Source: Usnea hakonensis (Eukaryota; Ascomycota; Lecanoromycetes; Lecanorales; Parmeliaceae). From it: 64,000 nucleotides of DNA. The translations under genes were made by a program, and so were the position numbers. The notes below the pieces were generated by a model. It searched no databases. It was not told the origin of the DNA and saw nothing but the letters and a program-made list of their open reading frames with translations. Below, one piece after another: positions 43,891 to 55,100 of this stretch (position 1 is the first letter of the stretch; every line of letters starts with the position of its first letter). The stretch spans positions 62,001 to 126,000 of the forward strand of contig BLJB01000054.1 in NCBI GenBank assembly GCA_013423325.1, given 5' to 3'.

Positions 43891-45158
43891 GTGGTCGGCC
43901 GCGAACTCCAAAAGATTCGCCCTTATGGGGAAGACCATCAGAGGCTCGTTCTGGGAAGAGGAGGAGCGGGTCCGCCAGGCAGGCACAACAATGGGAAGAA
44001 GATAGACGATTCGAAGAAATAGATAGCGATGAAGATGACGGTCACGGTGTCGGATTGGATAGGGCGTTCGTTAGCGATGAGCTGCATTTTACAGGCGCGA
44101 ATCCACTTCAAACTTCTCGTCGCCTACAAGAATATGATTATGATGATGATATATCATCTGAGTCATCTGGGCAGGACTATGACTCCAGCCATGGAGCCGG
44201 CGGTACGAGGCAGATCGCTCTTAGGGACAAGGAAGAATTACTGGTGCAAAAGGCTTTGGAACGCATACGTCGTGCGCAGATGTTGGGAAGAACGAACGTC
44301 AAGTTGACTCAACCTGAGCTAGATGCCCTCGAACGAAAAAGAAAGAATGACGAGGCTGAAGGTGCACGCCAGAAGCCAGAAAGAGGAAACGCCCGTCGAC
44401 GTCGAAGTAATGGTCAGTCTCGTGATCCATCAAGAGAACAAAAGCCTAGCAGGAGACAGAGCAAAGGGTATATTCCTCCCTACGATGGCGAAAGCTCGTC
44501 CAGCTCTAGAAGAGCTACCCCCCCTGGTATCCTTGTCCCTGGACCAGCTGGCCTTCCCGTCTACTCACCACTAGGATACTACCCGTCATCCACAGCCCTA
44601 CAGAGTGGATCATCGCGTTCGGGATCTCGGTCTGCAAGTTCCCACAGCCTAGCACAGACGTCACCTCCTTTGCCTCGCGCACATAAACAGCGTTATCCCT
44701 CAGATCCGGATCCTGCTAAACCCTCGTCAGTACCCCACTCACCACAGTTATCGCGGCGTCTTCCGGACGACCCTAATTGGATACCTCGGCCCCGTTCCTC
44801 GTCCTCCGTATCTGGTCATTCCTACCGCTCAGATCAGTACCAAGCATATTCGCCTCCTCTACCGCAAATGCCCCATCAGTACAGTCAAGGCCGACGAGTA
44901 TTGTCAAGTCCGCAGACGGCCGTACAATCTCCACGTAGTAGAGGAGAGCCTCCGGTGCGATCTTCCGAGTCTTCTTCACTTCGCCGAGAACACTCTCGCC
45001 AATCGACTCCTGAAAGAAGCGAACAAGAGGAAGGCAGCGCAAGCGACGATGATGAGGGCGATGGCGTTCAAGTCGACGTTATACCTTACAGTCAAGGCTA
45101 TGGAATCAACGTGCGTTCTGAAGGGGCCAGGGAAAGGCAAGGAAGAGGCCAGCGATAA
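43863..45158 (+). CDS. Basic low-complexity protein, start unresolved
   Basis: An open frame runs 43863-45158 in a different phase from PRA1, whose stop is at 43888-43890. The conserved-looking core is DELHFTGANPLQTSRRLQEYDYDDDI and ALRDKEELLVQKALERIRRAQ, followed by a long Ser/Pro/Arg-rich, probably disordered part that ends DVIPYSQGYGINVRSEG. There is no ATG in this frame before 44280, which lies after the core. So the true start must come from an upstream exon, from an exon overlapping PRA1, or from a non-AUG codon. Family members unknown to me by function. The coding character (biased codons, acidic and basic blocks) is strong, but no good donor was found between PRA1 and 44055. Confidence 0.6.
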   Translation, partial: YSFFRGGGLGGRPRTPKDSPLWGRPSEARSGKRRSGSARQAQQWEEDRRFEEIDSDEDDGHGVGLDRAFVSDELHFTGANPLQTSRRLQEYDYDDDISSESSGQDYDSSHGAGGTRQIALRDKEELLVQKALERIRRAQMLGRTNVKLTQPELDALERKRKNDEAEGARQKPERGNARRRRSNGQSRDPSREQKPSRRQSKGYIPPYDGESSSSSRRATPPGILVPGPAGLPVYSPLGYYPSSTALQSGSSRSGSRSASSHSLAQTSPPLPRAHKQRYPSDPDPAKPSSVPHSPQLSRRLPDDPNWIPRPRSSSSVSGHSYRSDQYQAYSPPLPQMPHQYSQGRRVLSSPQTAVQSPRSRGEPPVRSSESSSLRREHSRQSTPERSEQEEGSASDDDEGDGVQVDVIPYSQGYGINVRSEGARERQGRGQR

Positions 45159-45261
45159 GCATACTGGGAGTTCTGGGGTTCCGGAGAGGCAAGTAAGGGC
45201 AGGAGTTTATAGACAGCTTTACACACGCACAGGATTCCTGTTCTTTCGGGATCTGAGATCG

Positions 45262-46300
45262 CTACCTCTCTAGCATGTTCTCCTTCACTTTGTGCTGTGT
45301 CCTATCGTCAACCCCAATGCGCTTCAAGTATTGATTTATTCCCCCATGAACATCTTCAAGGTGTCCAGCTATATCCTCTACAAAGCCAGCCGGGCATGCA
45401 ACGAATTCCTCGCTCAAACCGACTTGCCTGATCTCCTGCATTCTCGACTCCTTCTCGCTTTCCAGTTCGTTCTCACTAGCCATGTAGTCTGCACTTATCG
45501 CTCCAAGAGGAACATCCAGCAACAACAGAAGAAGTATGACCGCGAGTCCTGTTCTATCTTTTCCTTGGGTACAATGTATCAAGATGGGGTAATTACTTGG
45601 ATCAGCAAGGACCGTGAATATCTCACGGATTTCCGATGTGCTATGATCGAGGCTATCTTTACCTAGCCCAATTAATCCACGTGGAGCCATGACCTCATGG
45701 CCAAGAATAGAGATGGCCTCTATTCTATACCCCACTGCCATGAGCCCTACAAGTTTGCAGAGACTTGACCATCTGAGCTTCCAGAGCAGGGCGCGCGCGA
45801 AGGATCCGCCGTTGAGATTGATCTCATGGTAGGTAAGTCCAGGTATTTTCAGTGGCTCAGCGGCAATGTCATTTGATGGAGGGAGAGCCGCTAGGATCTG
45901 CGCTTGAGCGTCTCGCTTTTTGGCTTGATCAACGTGCTCGGTTGTGGAGCGCAGGTCGATGATGCTTTTTACGTGGTACCTTGAGCTTAGAGCTTGCCGG
46001 TCTGATTTGGAGGCATCATCCTATGCGCCTTTCATTCAGCGTCGCTTCTTGAAGGCGAGATCTGGTTATTTTGCTTGCTTGAGGGAGCATTGTTTTGCAA
46101 CTCAGGCTTCGGCAAGGAGTGAATAGGAGAAGAGAAAAAAGAAATGGTATTATACATACCGGACGTGCGCTGCGATAGATGCGCCCTTCTCGAAGCCGGT
46201 TGTTGCATTGAAAATGGTTGATTGTCTTGGCAACGTCGCGGAAGTTGAGTATCTTCTGCAAGGACTCCGAGGGCACGAGGATTGTGCTGTTGGGCTCCAT
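45262..46300 (-). CDS. Tyrosine/serine phosphatase, Siw14/Oca-like group
   Basis: Two exons (46300-46160 and 46020-45262) give 299 residues. Start EPNSTILVPSESLQKILNFRDV, then a GRIYRSARP box, IIDLRSTTEHVDQ, and the catalytic loop ILIHCTQGKDRTGLA (CX5R with Cys and Arg). It is followed by a helical part with YMASENELESEKE and HLEDVHGGINQYLKRIGV. This fits the Y_phosphatase3 type of protein tyrosine/serine phosphatase found in bacteria and fungi. The intron is 139 nt, longer than most here, with a CGCTGAATG branch site. Substrate not known; phosphotyrosine or phosphoinositides are possible. Confidence 0.88.
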
Positions 46301-46836
46301 TCTGTACCAGTTTAAAAGCGAAAGAGATGATTAGGGACGTTCATGATGCCTACTAATTGACAGGCTGTACTCGGTAGAATTCTTGGAATATGGTGATTTA
46401 GGTTTGTGAAGTACAGGGTTGTACCTCCGTACAAGTCGGTCATATCATCGAACAATGTACATCAACATAAAACAAAAGACACTGATATACTTTGGTGAAG
46501 AAAAGAGTGGTTTTTGAGTCTTTTCAAATTACTGCTACAGACTGGCAGTATGGCAATGATAAACCAAAAATTTAGGAGGATTTTGCAGGCTTCCCTTCAC
46601 GCCATGTTTGCGCGCTAGTGACACCTGGAAATGAGCGTCGTTAGAGTCCCGCCGCTGCAACCTCAAGTCAAATGTCAGACTTGACAACAAATGTACAGCC
46701 CTTCTTATCTTTGAGTCTGGCTATTCATTAACTCTTCCTGAATTCTTCAGGCATCTTATGGACTACTTGCATAAAATTTCAGCCCAACGACCACCAACAA
46801 TATCATATATAGCTAATCATTTGTCGGAAACACCAC
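46301..46836. other. Divergent spacer, phosphatase and EIS1
   Basis: It contains GTACCTCCGTACAAG near 46421. No gene is seen. Confidence 0.4.
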
Positions 46837-49800
46837 ATGGCCTCCACCAGGTCGCAGAAGCTTGAGGATCAAGGTGGGCAATAACGCAAACTTCTCAGGT
46901 GTGATACCTTATCTTGTAGGCTGACTTTTGCAAGCCGCGACCGCCGCTCTCTATGTCACAAGGAACAAAGACAGCAAGTCGCAAACAAAGCCAAGCAATT
47001 ATCCCCTGGATGAGCACAACAAACTCTCCGCTGCGAGTACGTTCACCCTTTGGTAGCCCGTCGAAGTCGGTCTGACATCGTTTGCCAGGTGCTGCAACCT
47101 CACTGAAGCATGCGGACCCTCGAGATTTACCTGCCTATCCCGTCGTAGGTCTTGCCAACCCAGAATCCTCAGCAGGAGCGGCCGCAAGTCTAGCAAACAA
47201 AGACCACAGAACTTTCGAGCATTGGAAGCCAGGAGACATACCAGCTGCGAACAAAGCAGCAATGCTAGCCAAAGACTACAAGCCTGCTCCGTTGTGGCAC
47301 CCAGAGCTGAGTGCGGCCGGCTCTAAAGCCGCGCTTATCGCGCAGAAGGAGGGAGGAGACGTTAAGATCTGGAAACCCTCGCCAACTGATGCTGGAAACT
47401 CAGCCGCAGGTCAAGCGATGCGAAAAAAAGGATTGAGTCCTCAGCTGGACTATGGTCATACTGAGGAAGGCGGTAGAAGAGCAATGATGGCGGCCACCCA
47501 ATCGTTGGCTAGCGGTAGAAAACGAGCTGGCTCTACTCCAGTCGAACCAAGCTTATATCCAGATTCAAAGAACTCTGCGGCAAATGCGTTGAAGGCAGCC
47601 ACCTCTGTTTCGAGAGCTGCTGGGAGGAATCAGCCCGCGCCACAGGCCCCAGCTGGCCCCACAATCGATGCTGCAAAGATACATAATGCCGCGATCACCA
47701 ACCTCTCACGCGAAATGTACACATCTCATCCTCCGGTTGCGCCGGAGGTGGAAGAGAAGAATAGACAAGCCGGCTTGCGCGCTGCAGCAGTCTCAATGGC
47801 TAAGCAGATGTATGACGTTCAGCAGAAAGCCATAGAGGCAGCTACGGAGACTCGGCGATCTGATAGCTCCTATGCTGCTACCAGTGTACATAATCGCCCA
47901 GCCTCTGCTACATCAGAAGAAACGTATAATCCTCCGCAGTATTCCAATCTGCAAGAAGCGGCGCAGAAACTAGCAGCTGAGCGCCTCGCCAAGCTCCATG
48001 ATGAACATGCAGCCTACAGAACGTATTATGGAACGCAAGCCCCACCCCAGACTCACAAGCTGTCAATACGAGGTCGGGCTCCAGGGCGCGCATCCAGTGA
48101 CGGTCAGGCAGATGATGAAGAGCGTTCCCAAAAGATCAGATCCGAAATGTCTCTTTTCACGGACAAGTTAGCCCAAGTGGATGCAAAAAAGCGGCAAAAG
48201 GACAGGGATTCGCTTTTGGCTGCTGCTCAAAGAAACGTTCGAGCAAGCATGCATGGCATGGACGAAAAGGTCTTTAACGAGACCGGTAAAGTTTCTCCAG
48301 CAATGATGGAGGACTGGGAAGTAAAGGCTAAGGCCAAGGCAAAAGCTGAAAGCTCAGCAAGAATGGTCAATCATGGCAAAGTCAACATTGGTGGTGGCAG
48401 GTATATGGACCAGTCAGAGGTTGATGCAATCGCTGCCGCGAGAGTACAGCCTACAATTGATGAGGTCACCGCGACCGCCGAGAGGCATCGCGCCAGAGAC
48501 GAAGAACTTCGCCAGCAGCAACTTGAGCGTGAACGATTAGCTGCCGAGAAGAACCAAGATCAAAAAGAACGAGATACAAAAACAAAGGAGGATTGGAGGC
48601 GTTTCAAGGGTAAACTGTGTACCTTTATAAATTTGACCGCATGCTAACGATCATCAGAGGAAGAAAAGCGAGAAGCTAGGGCTCGGAAAGAGGAAGAAAG
48701 AGCAAAGAAGAGAGAAGAGAGGCGCCTTCGCGATGAGGAGAAGCAGGAGAAGCGCAAGGAGAAGGAAAAGAGGGTCATTCCAGAAGCTTCAGTGGTCAAG
48801 GCCGAGAAGGCTGATACCGAAGCTGTGGTTGCTGGACTAGAACCGCCAAAGCTCGACCCTATCCCTGCGACCACGCCTTTCACGACCGATGAACCCACAA
48901 TTGAGACCGTCCAAAGTGGTGAAGAGGGAACTGATCCAACGTTCATACCAACATCTGAGTTGGAGTCGGTCAATGCCGGCCAGGCCGATCTGGCGCCAGT
49001 GTCCACGCAAGAGTCTGAGCTTGCGCAAGTATACACCGCGGAAAGCGGAGAACATCTAAGTGGGACTGCTGAAGATATAGCCAAACGCGTGTTTTCAGCG
49101 CCTATTGAAGGAGAGCCCACAGAGAACATCACATCAAGTACCGAGGAGCTAGCCAAGGACACGTCAAATACAGTTGCCTCTCCCGTTGTAGCAGCCGAAA
49201 CTGCCACCGCGCCAACAATTACAACTGAGCGGGATCCCGTCGTAACAGAGCCCTCGACGACAACAAAGCACGAGATTCCGGTTGCGACTAGAGTGGTCCC
49301 CACAATACCTGCGGCTACGACGGAGACTACAGTGAGCGGACCCTCAACCTCGAAATCGGCCAAAGACAAAGATACGGGTAAGGTCTCCTCGTGGCTCAAG
49401 ACAAAATTCTCTCGCCGCGCCAGCAAACCGGCCAAGCCGGAGTTGACGTCCGCACCTGTTGAAGGCAAAGAGAGAGGCTTCGTCGGGGGGGCGAACCTCA
49501 CCGGCACCGATGCCAGCCATACCAGCTCTGATCATGGCGAGTCGTCTATGCGCGAAGTCGCGATGGCAGGCAAAGACATCGCCCCACCGACGACCGAAGC
49601 GCCCTTAGTGAGCCCGACGGCGCAAGATGACCTTTATTCGGCATCTACGCGCGACCTCGCAACTGGACCGACAGCTACCGGTGCCCTGCAACGCGAGTCT
49701 CTTTCGTCAGCCTCCATCAGCTCTCTCTCGAGCGACGAGGACACTCGCCGTGGCCGCAGTGCCATACCGCGAGAGCGGGAGCCAATCACGCAGAACCAGT

Positions 49801-50021
49801 TTGTGCGCGAAGAGACGGACAAGGGCCACATTGATCCTGCCTTGACGGGCCGTGCGGAAGAAGCATCCGAGAGCTCGACGGGTGGAGGCGACGAATTCGA
49901 GGAAACGAGGGATACGTTTGACACGGAGAAGTTGAGTCCACCCGCGGCTGGCATTCTGGGCCGAATGGAGAGGAAGAGTGATAGCCCCGCGAGAGATTCC
50001 AAGTTTTCGGAGGACTTGTGA
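46837..50021 (+). CDS. EIS1: Eisosome protein 1
   Basis: Four exons (46837-46873, 46935-47036, 47089-48609, 48658-50021) give 1,007 residues. Features of Eis1: the N-terminal AATAALYVT with SNYPLDEHNKLSAASAATSL, then alanine-rich helical units (AAGSKAALIAQKEGG, AGNSAAGQAMRKKG, EGGRRAMMAATQSLASGR), a SNLQEAAQKLAAERLAKLHDE helix, and GRYMDQSEVDAIAAARVQPTIDE. Then comes a long Glu/Arg coiled coil (EEEKREARARKEEERAKKREE), and a disordered Thr/Ser/Glu-rich C-terminal third. In the family it takes part in organising eisosomes, the plasma membrane furrows also marked by Pil1. Two introns skip an acceptor near the branch site and use AAG or CAG downstream. The ends of exon 1 and 2 are short (37 and 102 nt). 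Confidence 0.9.
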
Positions 50022-50660
50022 AATGGAAGGGTGATAAAGCTGGAGAAGGTACATGAGAAGAATGGACATGAATCGATACCTTTTGTGCGATTGCCCAGTG
50101 TTTTTTTTCTTTCGGGTTTGCCGAGAAGCCGTGCATGTCTTTGAATCTAGCGATTACGATACCTTAATCGTGCAATTGCAATGTGGATTTTGTTTCCTGA
50201 AGAGAGAAATATCTTTGTCTTTGAATCTCTCGCGAGCGAAGCATTTGCGCGTGGCCTGCGAGTTTCTGTCAGTGCTGTAGCAGAGCTTTTCTTACCTCGT
50301 TGCTCTTTGCCAGATTCGAAATCATCACTACTAATGCAAAGTCAATACGCAAAACTATTCTTACCTGCAGAGAGAGAAATGTGATTTAGGATTTAGCAAG
50401 GAAGAGCATTTGTATGAGCCGTTTCTCAGTCGCGTTAAAACCTACTGAGTGACCAGCTAATAAAAGGCAACAAAGACACCTCTCGATATAATGGATTGAA
50501 TCAGGATTATTTGTGCCGAACATCGACTGGTATCTAACGCACAACCGCATATTTCTCTCAAGACCACCTCCGTCTATGCTGCATCTTTCCGGCCTGAAAA
50601 TGCGAATCTAACGCCGTGCTCGTTATGCGAGATACAGAACTCCATTTTAATCGACCTTCC
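50022..50660. other. Convergent 3' flanks of EIS1 and SFK1
   Basis: No supported feature is seen in this stretch. Confidence 0.4.
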
Positions 50661-51675
50661 TCAAAAAATTTGCGCAGCAGGGGGTCTTGACTGCCTCGTC
50701 CCAACACCGTCATGTCCTGCCGCTCCAAGGGCGTATGCATTCCCATTGACGCCATTCGTTGTCATTCCATTGGTGGGTCCGGCAGGATTCATCATCGCAC
50801 CGCCATTCTCCGCTCGTTTCGGATGCATGAGCTCCGCGTTCGAGTGCTCCTGGGTACTGCGAGCTGCCGGCAGCAAATCGATAAAGAAGGTGAGGACGTA
50901 AAAAGTGAACACGAACGCGACGATCCACTCGAAAACGGCCGCAATGTTCTGTTTGCTGTCGAACGAGGTGGCTACGAAGATGACCGCAAAGATGAGCTCG
51001 ACAATGATGAACATGAGTTTGAGCCAAAAGGAGAGGCGCAGGATCCAATGTTGGCGGAAGTGCATGCCAAGTCGTTGGTACTCGGCGCAAATGAAAATGG
51101 CGCTGATAACATATCCGGCGATGAATAGAAGAAGGAAACCGTCGTGTAGATGCGGGTGATGAAGCGTGTCGAAGATGGAGAGAAGGATTAAACCGCAGGT
51201 TCCGGCAATGGCAAAGATGACTGCGATAATTGGTAAGTGTTATATTTGCGAGAATCTCTCCCAGTCTATGCCTGAGGGAGATTATCGGTGGAAAGCGTAC
51301 TGGACCAGGCTGACAAAACCTTCTCAGCCACGCCCAAGTTCCTAGCCAGACGCCCCGTGTGTCGTAACCAACGCTCTGAGGCGAAGGAGAGGTCGAGGAA
51401 AACGGTGGTGACACAGCAGCCTGCGATGAACAACGGTTTCAAGCCTTGAGCGCCAATATCGGATATGTACGCTATGTGTTGGTTGGCGCTCATGGAGGCG
51501 TAATGAGGATGCCCTTCGAGCTCCCAGACAATCAACATGGCCAGCAGCATGCCTGACTTCATCTTAGCAAGTTTCCTATTGAGATCTGATTTTTCTGCTG
51601 ACCTAGCCATGTGCCAGCGCTCACGAGAGGCAGTACCCACACAAAAGCGTATCTTAGAGGATTGGGTAGAGCCAT
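50661..51675 (-). CDS. SFK1: Sfk1/FRAG1/DRAM-family plasma membrane protein
   Basis: Three exons (51675-51603, 51552-51301, 51220-50661) give 294 residues. The membrane segments run from the N-terminus: RYAFVWVLPLVSAGTWLGMLLAMLIVW, GLKPLFIAGCCVTTVFLDL, IIFAIAGTCGLILLSIF, FLLLFIAGYVISAIFICAEYQRL, LKLMFIIVELIFAVIFVATSF, and VFEWIVAFVFTFYVLTFFIDLLP, then a 60-residue polar tail. The HYASMSANQHIAYISDIGA loop and FDTLHHPHLHDGFL are typical of Sfk1 relatives. Yeast Sfk1 supports Stt4 and phosphatidylinositol-4-phosphate at the plasma membrane and lipid asymmetry. The tail with repeated Asn-Gly is disordered. Confidence 0.87.
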
Positions 51676-52164
51676 GCTAGAGATATTGGGGTTCTTTTAG
51701 CAGGAAGAGAGGAGGAGAGAGAAAAATAGAGGGCGTGGGAAGTGATTGTGCGTAGGAAGCTAAATTATTGTGACGAGATGAAAGACAGTTGCTTATTACA
51801 AATATAAGATTTTATAGAAGAGTATCAAATTGACTGCAAAGCCAATGGATAAGTAGTAGTATTAATAAATTTATTAGGGTAGAGTCTCGCCAACTCTGTC
51901 CCATTAATTGACAAAGTTGGCGAGACGCACTTATATTCATTTCCATATCAAAACAAGAACAACTTAGTGACGATTGACGACTGTGAGGTGTAAATTACGT
52001 CACCCTCGGGTCGCTCGGAAGGTAGGTACGTAAGGTATATTTGGTCCATATCTTACAGGTACGGAGTACTGTAAATATCAACTCTTTTCTCATCTTCAGT
52101 ATTCATCCTAACCCTTGGAATCTCATCAAGGCAACCTCTGTACGCATTTGCAGGCTCAATCCTT
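51676..52164. other. SFK1 promoter side, AT-rich, with large palindrome
   Basis: The stretch between SFK1 and the end of the SNF2/RING gene is AT-rich (51770-51880) and carries the palindrome listed separately, then GGTAGGTACGTAAGG and GGTACGGAGTACTG words at 52021-52071. Confidence 0.5.
51884..51926. repeat. 43-bp inverted repeat (12 + 4 bp stem)
   Basis: GTCTCGCCAACT (51884-51895) is perfectly reverse-complemented by AGTTGGCGAGAC (51915-51926). Inside, after one mismatch, TGTC (51897-51900) pairs with GACA (51910-51913), leaving a nine-base loop CCATTAATT. This makes a 17-step hairpin with one mismatch. Confidence 0.95.
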
Positions 52165-55100
52165 CTATCTGACTTGTTCCAAGCTTGCCCCGTTCAAGTC
52201 CGTCCGAGCTTCCGCTGCAATCCCTCCAAAGTGTCGCGCTACTTCTCGCTCCGCTTCCTGCGAGTAGCCATGCTGTCCCGGCCTGTGGCTGAAGAGACAC
52301 TTCCACAAGTCCTCCTGACTGACCATCTCGCCACCGCTTGTTCCTTTGGCCAGGAGATGCCCAAGAGCTTTCCCTTCCAACTCCATCGTGTTCGCAGCGT
52401 CAATCTTACGCTCCAGGCTTGCCTCTCCGCTCCTCTCCACTTTATCACCGGATCGTCCCATTTGCGACAACCGTCGAGTCACCGATATGTCGTAGATGGA
52501 TTTTTCTACCGTGTCCTCCACAATATACATCCACACTGTAGTCAGGCTATGCTGTCCGATTCGGTGCACCCTCGCAATGGCTCTATGATTTAATCTTACC
52601 GTCAGTGCTATCCTTAGAAGGGGGGATCAATCAAGCCCAAGACTGTCTTGCGAAAGCAAAAGCTCCCGAGGCATATCTCACGACTCAGGATGCCGAGCAA
52701 AGGCGGCATCATAGACGCGGAAAATACGTACTGTAGTTCGATCGCGGTGTTGATCAGCGGCTCGCAAAGGAAGACATGTGTAGCATTGACTAGATTGAGA
52801 CCGGAAGAGTGTGCCTTAGCATGTAAGAAGAAGCATTCCTTCTGTGGCACAGTGTTAACATTTGGTCTTTCTACTCATCTGTCCTCGAAAACATACGCTA
52901 GGGTCGTTGGTGAACTTTTGTATCCCGTCTTTTTGGTCGATTCCTGTAAAACCAATTCGAAATTTGGTAAAGGCTCTTGCTAGAACATTCAGAAAATCTC
53001 GAAACTGGGAAAACACAATAGACTTGGCTCCTGGATCGTGCTCCCGAATCCACAATATATGCCGGGCTATGGTATCGATCTTCGTTCCAAACGAGCCGCC
53101 GAGGTCAATGTTTTTGATCTGATCGAGGACTGTGTCGTGAATCCCTGAATATATTGCAGGTTCTTCTTTGCCGTTCGACGCGGGAAGTTCCTTTCCTTTC
53201 GCTTTGCCTTCTTCTTGCATGCTAAGTAACTGCGGCTTGTAGCTGCACTTCAATCAGCCTTCGAATGATCATTGCGCGCGACAAGGCTCGTAAATACATA
53301 CGTTATTTGATGAAAGTCGTTCTTCGTCAGATGCTTTTTACACGTTGGACAATTTCTATGAGATGCCCACCAAAGTCGTAAACATCCCATACAGTATGAA
53401 TGCCCACACTATGGAGAACTCCGAGTCAGCATTGCTAATTAGAGGTGAAAAAGTGATTCTCGGGACAGCTTTCAGGAGTAGAAAATCCCTCTTGCTCCCG
53501 AAACACATCTTTTGACCAATTTCATTACCCAGTCGCAAGGATTAGCTCCTCAGTGTACTTACCGATGTCAAAATACCCACTTCAAATGGCTGCTGACAAA
53601 TTATGCAGAGTCTCTGACTTTCGACATTAGTGGCTTCGTCCCGTAGATGCACCAGATAGCGGCCTTTAGACTTCAATGTTGCGATTCGAGCTTTCGTACG
53701 AGATTCGGATGCAATCTTATTACGCAGAACGTCCTTGCGAGCCTCTTCGCTTAGGTCTTCCTCATAAGGCGCCACAGTGTCCGAGATTTGTTGTAATTGT
53801 CGGTAATAATCAAGTCGCAAGTTCATGGTATCCTTGAACAATTCAATTTCCTGATCTAGACTTACGACTGCCTTCGTTTGTTCCATTGAGATTTGTTGCA
53901 GACGTTTCAATGCGTCGTTGACGATCAGAAGCTCTGCCGCCGCTCGTGTACTGCCTTTCTCGGTCGCTGCCCGGAGAGTGGTCTTCAACTCACGAAATTC
54001 TGTGATTGTACCTCTGACAGAACCCATGTCCTTGGCAGGCTTGAGTCGGTTCCGAAGGGACAAGAGCTTAAGTAATAGCTCGGGCGAATGACCCTGACCT
54101 TCCTTAGCTTGCTTGAAGGCTACCCCCATTCTTTAATTCTAGGTTAGCGTTCCTTTTCTAAGTAGAGACTTGAGTTAAGGATCTGGGGCGTGAAATCTGT
54201 CTGACAAGAACCAAGAACCTCAAACCATGCCTTAGAGACCAGAGCACTGTAGGCGCATGGAGGTAGAACGCTTTACATAGAAGACTTACTCGTGCTTGAT
54301 TAGTTCATTGTCCTGGCCAGTCAATATGTCGTGTCGATCCGCGATTAGGGCCCTCAAAGCGTCCACATACACATAAACCTAGACGAAGATCAATTCCCAA
54401 CACAAGACTTGGGCCTTCCCTCACTGCAACGCACCTCGTCTTGCCGCTTGGTTGAGGTTTCGTATTCATCTCCTTGAATATCAGTATCCTCTTCATCCAC
54501 AAGCGTGAGGAGTAGAAGTTCGATCGTCTTATTTCTCCATTCATTGATTTGCGCCGCTTGATTCTGCATAATTACGATCATATTTTCCACCTTCTCAAGG
54601 ACCATTCGCGACTCAATGCCTCCACCGACTTTAAGAGGCGAGATGTCTGGAATTATGACCATTGATTTGGCCTTAACGCTTTCATTGACTTTGCTCATGA
54701 GGGTTTCAGCCTTGTGGTGGGCTTCTCGCAGCAACTCTTGACGTAGAATTTTTGCCCTCTCATATGACGACTCTTCTTTCCTTTGTAACTCGAAAAATTC
54801 GGCTGACTCGGATACGGTCCTTGTTTCATCAGTTTTGATTTGGTAATAAGCGTTAGCAACGAAGAAGGTACACATGTGCTCAATCTCAATGGCTACGTAT
54901 AGGCTTAGATTAGTCCTCAATTTCCAGGCGCAGCTCCTCTCACAAAAGCAAGTCATCACACAAGTTTTGGGAAATTTACACACCTGCACGCAGTCTCTGT
55001 CGGTGAGGTCCAGTACGTATCACTACCGCTGCTTCTATTTCGTCCGTCTCTCCCATGGTCCCTTCAGCAACGCCCAGTCGACTAGTTTCAGCTTTCAATT

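Noticed and set aside
48644..49507. 287-codon minus-strand frame inside EIS1
   Set aside because: It is the antisense shadow of the Glu/Arg and Thr/Ser-rich C-terminal exon of EIS1, giving an artificial Ser/Val/Phe-rich translation.
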